Of a stretch of DNA of 64,000 nucleotides, positions 18,877 to 28,154 are shown in pieces (within the stretch, counting starts at the first letter, position 1; every line of letters starts with the position of its first letter). The position numbers and the translations under genes were made by a program. The DNA comes from Mucilaginibacter paludis DSM 18603. GTDB lineage: Bacteria; Bacteroidota; Bacteroidia; Sphingobacteriales; Sphingobacteriaceae. Below the pieces are notes generated by a model, which did not search any database, was not told the DNA's origin, and saw nothing but the letters and a program-made list of their open reading frames with translations. The stretch lies in contig NZ_CM001403.1 of NCBI RefSeq assembly GCF_000166195.2, positions 2,064,432 through 2,128,431 of the forward strand, read 5' to 3'.

Positions 18877-18903
18877 AATCCCGGCCAGTTCAAGGCCGGG
18901 ATT
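18877..18903 (-). promoter_or_regulatory. Stem-loop downstream of susD (region 2)
   Basis: Perfect 10-bp arms AATCCCGGCC / GGCCGGGATT with a 7-base loop, 120 bases after the susD stop and 26 bases before the GH16 start. No T tract follows on the minus strand. It probably protects or processes the susCD part of the mRNA and lowers expression of the enzymes behind it. Confidence 0.7.
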
Positions 18904-19023
18904 CTAACAGAAGTGTAATTATAGCACCGGCTTTATGCGGCTCTTATTGTTAAGCCAGCAGCGTGAGACCGGTTCCAGCAATCAAAAAACAGCTTGATTT
19001 GATATGCAAGTGGTTCATACAGC

Positions 19024-20655
19024 TCAATAACCGGGATTTTGCGTCAATACCGCATCCTTATTCAATTGAATATCGTTCAGCGGAATCGGAAGCAGCATAT
19101 TTATACTGGTTAAACCGGTAATTGGATGTTGTGCGTCGTTTGCGTTTAGGCGTAATGCACGTGTTACTAAAGTACCGGTGCGGGCAAGGGTCATACGGCG
19201 GTTTTCTTCCCCTATAAGTTCGCGGGCACGTTCGTCCAGGATATAATCGAGCGTCATTTGTGACGCAGAAACCTGTGCCGCTCCGGCACGTGTATGTAGC
19301 ACATTAATTGTTGCAGCTGCCGCAGCTGTTTTACCTTGCTGTAATTGAGCTTCTGCCAGTAACAAATAGGTTTCTCCTAAACGCATTAATATAAAGTCCT
19401 TGATCATTGCATACCCAAAGGTATCATTAGGATCAAATTGCCCCCATTTCATGATGGATGGACAGATTTTAAACAAGGTATCGGCCCCTGCATAAGGTAC
19501 TTGCTTGCCATAAATGGAAGCATAGGTAGATGCCGGGTTGTTATAATAATATCTTCTCTTTAGGTTGTATTGAGAGTTACGTATATCGTTTGCGCCGTAA
19601 AGGCCATATATCACCCAGTTACTTATGCGCATGCGCGCAACTCCGCGTCCACCTAATGAATCGGCTAAAGACATGCCTGCAATATTGTAGTATGCTGCAC
19701 CCCAAATGCGCCTTTGTTGGGCGTTATCAGTATTACCACCTGCAAGCGTAGATGGATTTTCCTGTTCTAAAGTCCATATTACTTCTGGATTGCCCTGTGA
19801 GCGGCGCTGATTGCCATACTTGAAGATGTCCGAATAATAGTCGCCGCCAACGCTGGTATAAGATCCAAACCTGGAGCTTACCAGGCTGAACTTACTGCTG
19901 TTGATAATTGCCTGCGCAGTTGTTTCGGCTAAAGCATACTGGCCCGAACGTAAATATACCTGCGCTAATAACTGATATGCCATCCATTTGTTAGCCCTGC
20001 TTGCAGGCAAACCGGTTGTAGGATTAACTTTAGCACCTACAGCACCAACGTCAGGTAAATAAGTTAGAGCGAAGGTTAAATCCGTAACAATTTGAGCATT
20101 AACATCCGTTAACGGTGCCCGTACATAGTCGGTTTTAGGCGCGGTGAGCGCATGGGTAACTAAAGGCACACTGCCGTATAATGTGGCGAGGAAATCATAT
20201 GCAAACGCCCGGAAAAATCGCGCTTCGGCATCAATTCGTTTTTTGCCCACTGTTACACCTTTTACATTGGGGCCTTCTACCTGGTCAATTATATTGTTGG
20301 CGTTGTTAATCAAAGTATAATATTTACTCCAGGTATATTGCGAGCCCGCATCCGCACTGGTCAATGTCGCATAATTATAATAAGGCACTTCGATACCTTG
20401 CTGATTTGCTGTAGAGTTGGCAACATCGGTTCCAACCTGAAACAAACAATGGTAGCCTTGATTGCTGGAGTAAGTTAGCCACGTACTATGCTGATTATAC
20501 AAACCCACTAAAGCGGCTTCAAAACCCAGCGAATCAGCCAGGGTTACCGGGGCGTAGGACGAATAGGGAACTTCGGCTAAAAAATTCTTTTTGCAGGATG
20601 TTGCCCCGATAATTGTGGCGCCTACAGCTAAAATGATTATTAAATATTTTTTCAT
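19024..20655 (-). CDS. SusD/RagB-family surface glycan-binding lipoprotein
   Basis: A 543-residue outer-membrane lipoprotein that captures oligosaccharide and forms the lid of the SusC transporter. The signal peptide ends in a lipobox (IIGATSCKKNF), with Cys near 21. The N-terminal TPR-like region shows the usual EARFFRAFAYDFLATLYGSV segment. The C-terminal part has LRLGETYLLLAEAQLQQGK, ILDERARELIGEENRR and the family-typical ending in which the last residues are TQNPGY. The start codon is 16 bases after the susC stop. Ligand specificity cannot be read from sequence. The enzymes behind it suggest galactan fragments. Confidence 0.95.
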   Translation of the reverse strand: MKKYLIIILAVGATIIGATSCKKNFLAEVPYSSYAPVTLADSLGFEAALVGLYNQHSTWLTYSSNQGYHCLFQVGTDVANSTANQQGIEVPYYNYATLTSADAGSQYTWSKYYTLINNANNIIDQVEGPNVKGVTVGKKRIDAEARFFRAFAYDFLATLYGSVPLVTHALTAPKTDYVRAPLTDVNAQIVTDLTFALTYLPDVGAVGAKVNPTTGLPASRANKWMAYQLLAQVYLRSGQYALAETTAQAIINSSKFSLVSSRFGSYTSVGGDYYSDIFKYGNQRRSQGNPEVIWTLEQENPSTLAGGNTDNAQQRRIWGAAYYNIAGMSLADSLGGRGVARMRISNWVIYGLYGANDIRNSQYNLKRRYYYNNPASTYASIYGKQVPYAGADTLFKICPSIMKWGQFDPNDTFGYAMIKDFILMRLGETYLLLAEAQLQQGKTAAAAATINVLHTRAGAAQVSASQMTLDYILDERARELIGEENRRMTLARTGTLVTRALRLNANDAQHPITGLTSINMLLPIPLNDIQLNKDAVLTQNPGY

Positions 20656-20671
20656 GTTATTGTATTTAAAA

Positions 20672-23600
20672 TTACTTTAATGAAACAGTTACGCCTAAGA
20701 CTACTGTCCGCACTAAAGGATAATTATTATCAGAATTTGACGCAAATGCAGCTTGGTTTGATCCGGAATTACCGGAGCCCCTGGTATATTGAGTGATTTC
20801 AGGATCTGTTCCTATCCAATTTGTAAAAGTATGTAGATTGCGACCGCTTGCAAAAACAGTAAGCCCCGAAACGTGTATCTTATCCAGATAACGTTGCGGA
20901 ACAACATAACTTAATGTCACATCCTTAATGCGGGTGTAGCTGGCATCCTGCGGAAAGCCATAACCTCTGCTATTGGTATAAGCTAACGAATTGTAGAAAT
21001 TTTCGCCATTAGTGGGTGTCCAATAACCTATAGCTGCGGGTGTGTTGGCCCTTCCCTGAGCCTCAATATTATTCAGATCGGAATTATAGCGCATCTGCCC
21101 TTGAGCTGTCTGTATAAATACACTCAGGCTTAAATTTTTATAATGAAATGTGTTGGTGAATCCGCCTGTCCATTTCGGCGCAGTTTGGCCAAGGATAACT
21201 TTATCGTCTTCAGTGATTTTTCCATCTCCGTTTGTATCTGCAAATTTTATATCACCGGGTTTGGCTGTAGGATCTTGTTTAGAAACATCTTCACCGGTTT
21301 GCCAGATACCCACTTTTTTGTAATCATATATAACACTGATTGGGGATCCGATGAACCAGCGGTTTCCCAAATCGCTTTTCTGGTCGCCATACAAATCTTT
21401 AATAGCATTTTTGTTTTGTGCAAACACAATAGTCGATTCCCAACGAAAATCCTTTGAATCCACATTGCGGGTGTTCAATGTTACTTCAATACCTTTATTG
21501 CCAACTTTACCGATATTATAAAGCACATTATTGTAACCAGATATTGCCGGCAAACTGCGATATAACAGCAAATCGCTCGTTGTGGTATTATAGTAATCAA
21601 TAGTACCTGTGATCCGGTTTTTTAACACAGCGAAATCGGTACCTATATTTAAACCTGTTTTAGTTTCCCAATGCAAGTTGGCATTACCTAAAGTTGTGCC
21701 GGCAAGCACACCTGTATAAACGGCGCCTTCAAAAGGATAACGCACTGTTCCATCTGTAGTAGTAGTAGCATAAGGATTAATAGCCTCGTTACCAGTACGG
21801 CCATAGGAGGCACGTAATTTCAGGCTATTAATGGTGGTTACGTTTTGCATAAATTTTTCGTTGCTAACGTTCCAACCAATGCCGCCAACAGGAAACCAGC
21901 CATACTTATTGGTATTAGCACCGAATACAGAAGAACCATCCCGGCGGACTGTAAAGTTCAATAGATAACGGCTATCAAAAGAATAGTTGATCCGGCCCAT
22001 TTGCGAACGGCGTGCTGAACGGCTGGCATAGCTGGTTACTGACGGCGTTGTGCCGGCGGATAAATTGTAGAACGTTAGTTCATCATTTACAAACCCGCTT
22101 GCTGAGGCGCCTGAGGATAAATAATTACTCTCCTGCTGACTGTATAATCCGGTAAAATCAATATGATGCTTACCGAAATCACGATTATACAATAACAGAT
22201 TTTCAAGTGTATAGGTATTATATTCTGTATTGTTGGCGCTACCGCTACCAACCAGATTATTGGCCAGCCGACCAGTGTAGTTATCGGTTCTGCCAGGTAC
22301 AAAGTTGTATCCTACATTGAGTCGATATTTTAGTCCTTTTAGTATCGCATCCAGTTTCAAATCGGCAAAACCATTACCGCTCACGTTAACACTGCGCCTT
22401 ATAGCAGTTGTTGTTAAGCCCAGTAGTGGATTGGTATAAAGTTGTTCCGGATCCATCGGATAAATCTTGTAACTACCATCCGCATTATATTCAACACCAT
22501 AAGGGCTCATATTGCTGGCCATTTGCAAATTAGCACGGCCTCCATCATAGTTATTGTTGGCATAGTAAATATTTGTGCCCAGGGTTAAATAATCAGTAAC
22601 ATTAATATCAAGATTGGAACGAATGCTCACTCTTTGATATTGGTAACCCTTTATATCACCTTTTTCACTAAGATAATCACCTGATATATAATATTTAACA
22701 TCTGGCGAACCTCCCGAAATACTTACATTATGATCCTGATATATGCCCTGCTGGGTAATTTCTTTCATCCAGTCGGTAGTTGTACCTGCGTTGTAAGCAG
22801 CCACTTCGCTCAGGTTAGGCACAGGATAAGTATTAGTGAGCTTATTTTGTGATAAATAATCCTGGTATTTCTGGTAATATTCGGGCCCGGTGCGCGGCGT
22901 TAGTAAATGAGCGATATTATCCAAACCTACACTCCCACTGTAACGAACAACTGGCTTACCTGTACTGCCGCGCTTTGTTGTAACCAGAATTACACCATTG
23001 GAGCCGTTTGTACCGTAAATAGCAACCGCCGATGGATCTTTTAAAATTTCAATAGAAGCAATATCATTCGGATTAATATCATTTAAAGAGCCGCCGGTTT
23101 TACTCAACGGAATACCGTCTACCACAACATAAGGATCAGAAGACGCGTTGATGGAATTTTGGCCCCGTAATTGGGTTGAAGGTTGCGTACCCGGGATTCC
23201 TGATGGCACTGTAATGCTTACCCCGGCCACGGCACCTTCCAGTGATTGTAATACGTTTGTAGCCGGTAATCCCGATAGCCTGGATTTTGGCACCGAAGTA
23301 ACAGAACCAACCACGTCTGATCGTTTTTGAGTACCATAACCAACCACAACCACATCGCTCAATTGATGAGCATCTTCGCTTAATGTGATATCAATAACCT
23401 TATTAGCGCTACTGACATCGACAACCCGTGTAACAAAGCTGACAAATGATACCTTAAGCTTAACGGGTTCTGTTAAGTTTAAGGTAAAGTTACCGTTAGC
23501 ATCGGCCAAAGTACCCATTGTTGAAGTTCCTACCTTGATTGAAGCACCAGGCAGGGGATTTCCTTTTGCATCAATTACTCTGCCTTTTAACACATAGGCA

Positions 23601-23689
23601 GTTTTCTGAGCAAATACGTGCAGGTTTGCGCAGAGCAATACGTTTAGCATAAACGTAAAAACACTGAAATAAGTAAACTTTCTTCTCAT
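20672..23689 (-). CDS. SusC/RagA-family TonB-dependent transporter (HTCS type)
   Basis: A 1005-residue outer-membrane importer working with the SusD gene that follows. The signal peptide (ANLHVFAQ) leads straight into a carboxypeptidase-regulatory-like domain (LKGRVIDAKGNPLPGASIKV, about 34-110). The plug follows (VVVVGYGTQKRSDVVGSV; IEILKDPSAVAIYGTNGSNG) and then the 22-strand barrel to a C-terminal aromatic-poor end (TVSLK). It lacks the N-terminal STN domain present in the three other SusC proteins of this window. That fits control by the adjacent hybrid regulator rather than by a FecI/FecR pair. The 248-base gap upstream holds the probable promoter. Confidence 0.95.
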   Translation of the reverse strand: MRRKFTYFSVFTFMLNVLLCANLHVFAQKTAYVLKGRVIDAKGNPLPGASIKVGTSTMGTLADANGNFTLNLTEPVKLKVSFVSFVTRVVDVSSANKVIDITLSEDAHQLSDVVVVGYGTQKRSDVVGSVTSVPKSRLSGLPATNVLQSLEGAVAGVSITVPSGIPGTQPSTQLRGQNSINASSDPYVVVDGIPLSKTGGSLNDINPNDIASIEILKDPSAVAIYGTNGSNGVILVTTKRGSTGKPVVRYSGSVGLDNIAHLLTPRTGPEYYQKYQDYLSQNKLTNTYPVPNLSEVAAYNAGTTTDWMKEITQQGIYQDHNVSISGGSPDVKYYISGDYLSEKGDIKGYQYQRVSIRSNLDINVTDYLTLGTNIYYANNNYDGGRANLQMASNMSPYGVEYNADGSYKIYPMDPEQLYTNPLLGLTTTAIRRSVNVSGNGFADLKLDAILKGLKYRLNVGYNFVPGRTDNYTGRLANNLVGSGSANNTEYNTYTLENLLLYNRDFGKHHIDFTGLYSQQESNYLSSGASASGFVNDELTFYNLSAGTTPSVTSYASRSARRSQMGRINYSFDSRYLLNFTVRRDGSSVFGANTNKYGWFPVGGIGWNVSNEKFMQNVTTINSLKLRASYGRTGNEAINPYATTTTDGTVRYPFEGAVYTGVLAGTTLGNANLHWETKTGLNIGTDFAVLKNRITGTIDYYNTTTSDLLLYRSLPAISGYNNVLYNIGKVGNKGIEVTLNTRNVDSKDFRWESTIVFAQNKNAIKDLYGDQKSDLGNRWFIGSPISVIYDYKKVGIWQTGEDVSKQDPTAKPGDIKFADTNGDGKITEDDKVILGQTAPKWTGGFTNTFHYKNLSLSVFIQTAQGQMRYNSDLNNIEAQGRANTPAAIGYWTPTNGENFYNSLAYTNSRGYGFPQDASYTRIKDVTLSYVVPQRYLDKIHVSGLTVFASGRNLHTFTNWIGTDPEITQYTRGSGNSGSNQAAFASNSDNNYPLVRTVVLGVTVSLK

Positions 23690-23870
23690 GATTTTTGGTT
23701 AAATTTTATTAGGGGAATTAGTTTTTAAACCTTAAGTAAAAAGGTTTAGGAATAGTAAAAGTTGAAGCAGTAAATTTTCTCCTCATGCGTTAAATTTAAG
23801 TGATGAATAAAACTAATACAGGCTATGTATTTATAATTGTGAAAGCTAAGTAATGAGATTTCCTACACAA

Positions 23871-23901
23871 TCGTGGGGGGTATTTAGTAAACTTAGGGGG
23901 T
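23871..23901 (-). promoter_or_regulatory. Putative HTCS operator: two G5 direct repeats 20 bp apart
   Basis: GGGGGTATTTAG (from 23876) and GGGGGTAAATTT (from 23896) repeat with a 20-bp period, nearly two helical turns. On the coding strand they read TACCCCC twice, about 190 bases ahead of the susC start and just after the HTCS2 gene. Direct repeats at this spacing suit an AraC-type dimer. The assignment to HTCS2 is inference. Confidence 0.5.
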
Positions 23902-23937
23902 AAATTTAATTAACCGGTACCCTGGTTAATTAAATTT
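23902..23937. repeat. Perfect 14-bp inverted repeat after HTCS2
   Basis: The arms AAATTTAATTAACC / GGTTAATTAAATTT enclose GGTACCCT and begin on the base after the HTCS2 stop codon. The AT-rich stem could be the HTCS2 terminator, although no U tract follows, or part of the susC control region together with the adjacent G5 repeats. Confidence 0.75.
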
Positions 23938-26900
23938 CTAATTGTTGAGGTTATATGAATTTTGAAAAGCAGGCCTGTGGCGCTTTATAAAATCAGAAGG
24001 GTTTAAGCTAAATTGCTTTTGAAAGTGTTCCCTGAAATATTTGATATCGTTGAACCCTACTCTGAATGCGGCTTCATTAACATTACAGTTAGTTTTGATC
24101 ATTAACTCAGCAGCCTTGCGCAAACGTACAAAACGGATAAAACCAGTTAGCGATTGCCCTGTAGCCAATTTTACTTTTTTATACAAGGTGGAGTGGCTCA
24201 TTCCCATTTTACCGGCAATCATAGTTATATCCAGATCAGCGCCCATAATTGAATTTTCAATAATTTCTATGAACCTGTAAAGAAAATCCTTATGTTCTTC
24301 TGAAATACTACGGCTGCTGCCCTTGGAAGTGATCTCGCTGTAAAAATAATTTTTTAGTTCTGATTTGTTTTTGATGATGCCCTTTACCCTTGCAACCAGC
24401 AAATCCTTATCAAAGGGCTTATTGACATAATCAATAGCACCTTCTTCAATTCCTTGTAAACGGACGCCCGCCGCCGATTCGCCGGTAAGCAGGATGATGG
24501 GGATATGGCTTAAGGCAGAATCCTTTTTTAAAATTTTGCATAGTTCAAGCCCACTAAGTCCCGGCATAACAATATCGCTTATAATGACATCAGGCAAATA
24601 TTTTTTTATAATCGCTAGCCCTTCCTCTCCACTACCGGCATCATAAACCATATAGTCTACAGCAAATATTTTCCTGATATAATTTCTGATCTCCTGGTTG
24701 TCATCGATTATTAAAACCGATTGTTTGTCCGAGATCAGCAACGGAAGATCGTTAACTACAGGCAAATTCGAATCACCTTGTTGATTATCGTAATCTATTA
24801 ATTCATCTGCGTATGAATGACTTTCGCCGGCCAACTCTTGTATAGTGTACCCGGTTAAATGCTCCTTACCTTTTGGCAACGACAAAACAAACGTTGTACC
24901 ACTACCCACTAAGCTCTTGTAAGCGATAGTCCCCTTATGATCCTCGATAAATGTTTTTACCAGGTATAAACCTATGCCAAAACCAGTTTTCAATGAGTTT
25001 GCATCCTTTACCTGGTAAAATTTATCAAATAGCTTCTCACCAATATCCTCGGTTATACCAACCCCGCTGTCAGCTATTTCAAAATAAACAAATCGTTCAT
25101 CTTCCTTAATAGCTAAATGGATGTAGCCTCCATCCGGTGTAAACTTAATAGCATTTGATATTAGGTTGAAGAGCACTATTTCTATCTTCTCGCGGTCAAC
25201 ATATATTTCTATATCATCATGAGTGGTGTGCAGTTGATATTTTAAATTCTTCACTTTAACCTGTTGTGTGAAACACATAAAAACCTCGTTGCAAAGGCTA
25301 ACAAAATTTAGTTTGGATACCTTCATCAGGTTGTTTTCGCTTTCAGCCTTTCTAAACAACAACAAATGATCAACCAGACCGAGTAAACGCTTTGCATTAC
25401 GGTAAATCAGGTTCAATTCATCCTTATTGGAGTCGTTTTTATTCAACAGGTCCTTAATGGGATTAATGATGAGCGTCAAAGGTGTCCTGAACTCGTGCGA
25501 TACATTGGTAAAAAACGAAAGCTTTTTTTCGTTAAGTTCTTTTTCGCGCTCCACTTTAAGGTTGGCAATTTCAACCTCGTATTTAAGTTTTGTTTGCCTA
25601 CTGCGGTAAAGCCAGAAACAATAAATAATAGTTGCCGTAATGCTGATATAAATTAAATAAGCCCACCAGGTACGTTGCCACGGCGGCAGTACCGTAATTA
25701 TAATGTTAAGCTGCTGGTTGGGCAGCCAGGCGCCACCAGTATCGGTTGCTTTGATGTGCAGGGTGTACGTACCCTCGTTTAAACGCGTGTAATAGGCTGA
25801 TTTTAACTGGCCAACATAATTCCAGCCATGGTCCCATCCTTCAAGATAATAGGCGTAATTTATTTTATCCGGGTACGAATACTCTAATGCAGTGTAATCA
25901 ATAGCGATTGTTGCCTGGCTATACGGCACGGTGATACTTTTTAGCGATACCAACGGCTGGTTATCGGTATACTCAGAACTTTGATCAAAAACGGTATTAT
26001 TGATATGTAAGCCCGTAAGCCTGATTGGTGAACGCCGGATGTCTGCTTCTATGCTATCCGGATCAAATAAATTAAACCCGCTTATCCCGCCAAAAAGCAT
26101 TTTGCCGCTTTTAAGTTTTAAAGCCGCGTTATAGTTAAATTGTTTACTCTGCAAGCCATCCGATACATCGTAATTTTTAAAAACCCTGGCTTTAGGATTA
26201 AAACAGCTTAAACCATTATAAGTACTGCACCATAAATTGCCCGTTCGATCAACCAAAATATTCAAAACCGAATTATCGGGCAAACCATCGGCTTGCATAT
26301 ACCTGGTATAGGTGCCCGAAAGCATATTAAACAATAGTAAACCTGCACCATCGGTACCAATCCAAAGGTTGTTACCGTCTCCTTGCGTTATAGCACGTAT
26401 GGCATTATCAATAGTATAAAAACGATGATGCTTGTTTACCCGATCTATTTTAATGAGCCTGTTATAATCGCCGCCCCAGAGGTTGCCGCTCCGGTCTTCA
26501 TAAAGCGTGTGGATGTTAGCCAGGTTATGATCAAACAATTCAAATTGATCGTTTTTGCGATTATATAAGTACAATGCGCCGCCCCTGGTTGCGCCGGCCC
26601 AAAGGTTATGTTGGCCGTCCTCAAAAAGTTTCCACAGGTTTTTATCTTCTTTTTTACCAACCGTATTATAGCAGGTATAATGTTTGAATGTTTTTGTGGC
26701 TTTATCAAAGGCATCAATGCCGCCGCTGAAAGTAGCCACCCATATCCGGTTTGTATAATCTTTAACTATACTCACCACAAAATTGCTGATTAACGAGCCA
26801 GCAGAATGGCTATGCGAATAGCTTGTATAGGTATTGCTCTTAACATCCCAGTAGCTTAACCCGCTACCATCTGTACCTATCCATATATTATTGGCCTCAT

Positions 26901-27993
26901 CCTCACAAAAAGAGAGGATGAAATTGTTGATCACGCTGTTTTTATTAAAACGATCGTGGGTAAATAAACTGAAGGGTTTATCTTTTGCTTCAATAACATT
27001 GATACCTCCGCGAAGGGTGCCTATCCACTTACGTTGCTGGTCGTCCTCATAAATAACGCTTATAGCCCCGCTCTTTAATGATGCTTTCTCTTCCCCGGGA
27101 ACGATGTACGATAATTTTTTGCTTTGGATATCAAATATATTTATACCGCCGCCATTGGTTGCTATCCACAGTTTATTATCCGGATCAAGCTTCAGGTCTA
27201 CAATGTTTTCACTGGTAAAATTCCCACCGGCAACTGCAAATCTGTCGAGCATGCCTGTAGTTATATGGTAAAGGTATAGCCCGTTTTCGGTGCCTATCCA
27301 AATATTGTTTTTTTTGTCTGCCAATAAACAACTGGCCAGCTTAATGTTATTGTTTACCACGCCAATTTTTTTTGTATCAGCATGATAAAGGCATAAACCT
27401 ACGTCCTTAATAAACAACCATAAATTTCCACCATCATCACCCATGTTGAGTGCACTTACCGTATAAGGTTTGCCTTTGCCGCCAAATGCTACCTGCCTGC
27501 TTTGGTTGCTATGCTTATCAAAAACAAGCAAACCTAAGCTTTCTGTTGCAGCATACGTTTTCCCGTTTTTATCGGTAAACAGGCTGTAAACTGCCGAACG
27601 TACTTTTTGAAGTTTGCCGCCTAACGAAGGCTGATAATAAACAGGTTGGAATTTAGAGTCGGCGTAATCATAATAAATCAAATCCTTTTGAGTGCCAACC
27701 AGTATATGATTACCCAAGCCTGTAAGGCAGGATATGTAGTTACAACTTAACGATGCCGGGTTACCCCAGGTATTTTTATATACTTTAAATTTATTACCAT
27801 CATAACGGTTTAAACCGCTATTGGTACCTATCCACATAAAGCCGTAGTGATCTTTAAAAATGCAATTAACCGAATTGTTGGAAAGCCCCTGCTCAATACC
27901 AATGTATTTGATTTGCTGAAAGGCCCACGACGGTTTAACCGATAAAATGAAAACAATTAACCCGAAGTATTTTAACCAGGATTTTAGCCGCAT
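23938..27993 (-). CDS. Hybrid two-component system regulator (HTCS2)
   Basis: A 1351-residue membrane sensor/regulator, paralogous to the protein at 211-4344. Signal peptide, 14 or so propeller repeats (FMWIGTNSGLNRYDG, NIWIGTENGLYLY and so on, about 28-650), Y_Y_Y domain (about 690-768) and membrane helix (WWAYLIYISITATIIY). The kinase follows with His833 in SHEFRTPL and ATPase motifs (NLISNAIKFTPDGG, DSGVGI, GFGIGLYLVK). The receiver has Asp1140 in ISDIVMPG, and the C-terminal AraC domain spans about 1255-1345. It lies immediately upstream of the susC gene on the same strand and is the natural activator of region 2. Its signal is expected to be an arabinogalactan fragment. Confidence 0.96.
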   Translation of the reverse strand: MRLKSWLKYFGLIVFILSVKPSWAFQQIKYIGIEQGLSNNSVNCIFKDHYGFMWIGTNSGLNRYDGNKFKVYKNTWGNPASLSCNYISCLTGLGNHILVGTQKDLIYYDYADSKFQPVYYQPSLGGKLQKVRSAVYSLFTDKNGKTYAATESLGLLVFDKHSNQSRQVAFGGKGKPYTVSALNMGDDGGNLWLFIKDVGLCLYHADTKKIGVVNNNIKLASCLLADKKNNIWIGTENGLYLYHITTGMLDRFAVAGGNFTSENIVDLKLDPDNKLWIATNGGGINIFDIQSKKLSYIVPGEEKASLKSGAISVIYEDDQQRKWIGTLRGGINVIEAKDKPFSLFTHDRFNKNSVINNFILSFCEDEANNIWIGTDGSGLSYWDVKSNTYTSYSHSHSAGSLISNFVVSIVKDYTNRIWVATFSGGIDAFDKATKTFKHYTCYNTVGKKEDKNLWKLFEDGQHNLWAGATRGGALYLYNRKNDQFELFDHNLANIHTLYEDRSGNLWGGDYNRLIKIDRVNKHHRFYTIDNAIRAITQGDGNNLWIGTDGAGLLLFNMLSGTYTRYMQADGLPDNSVLNILVDRTGNLWCSTYNGLSCFNPKARVFKNYDVSDGLQSKQFNYNAALKLKSGKMLFGGISGFNLFDPDSIEADIRRSPIRLTGLHINNTVFDQSSEYTDNQPLVSLKSITVPYSQATIAIDYTALEYSYPDKINYAYYLEGWDHGWNYVGQLKSAYYTRLNEGTYTLHIKATDTGGAWLPNQQLNIIITVLPPWQRTWWAYLIYISITATIIYCFWLYRSRQTKLKYEVEIANLKVEREKELNEKKLSFFTNVSHEFRTPLTLIINPIKDLLNKNDSNKDELNLIYRNAKRLLGLVDHLLLFRKAESENNLMKVSKLNFVSLCNEVFMCFTQQVKVKNLKYQLHTTHDDIEIYVDREKIEIVLFNLISNAIKFTPDGGYIHLAIKEDERFVYFEIADSGVGITEDIGEKLFDKFYQVKDANSLKTGFGIGLYLVKTFIEDHKGTIAYKSLVGSGTTFVLSLPKGKEHLTGYTIQELAGESHSYADELIDYDNQQGDSNLPVVNDLPLLISDKQSVLIIDDNQEIRNYIRKIFAVDYMVYDAGSGEEGLAIIKKYLPDVIISDIVMPGLSGLELCKILKKDSALSHIPIILLTGESAAGVRLQGIEEGAIDYVNKPFDKDLLVARVKGIIKNKSELKNYFYSEITSKGSSRSISEEHKDFLYRFIEIIENSIMGADLDITMIAGKMGMSHSTLYKKVKLATGQSLTGFIRFVRLRKAAELMIKTNCNVNEAAFRVGFNDIKYFREHFQKQFSLNPSDFIKRHRPAFQNSYNLNN

Positions 27994-28154
27994 TTCACGA
28001 AAAAATTTAAACAGATTTATCAGGGTTTATATATTAAGAGACATCAAATTTAACAATTCAGCTTTAATGTCATACCCATTTCAAACTTAAATTTCATGAT
28101 GTTAACCGGGTAAATAGAGCATCTATAAAAGATGGCCGCTTATTGATCTAAAAC

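Noticed and set aside
23902..23937. The 14-bp palindrome as an attachment site or invertible-promoter end
   Set aside because: No second copy or recombinase gene is visible nearby. A terminator or operator is simpler.
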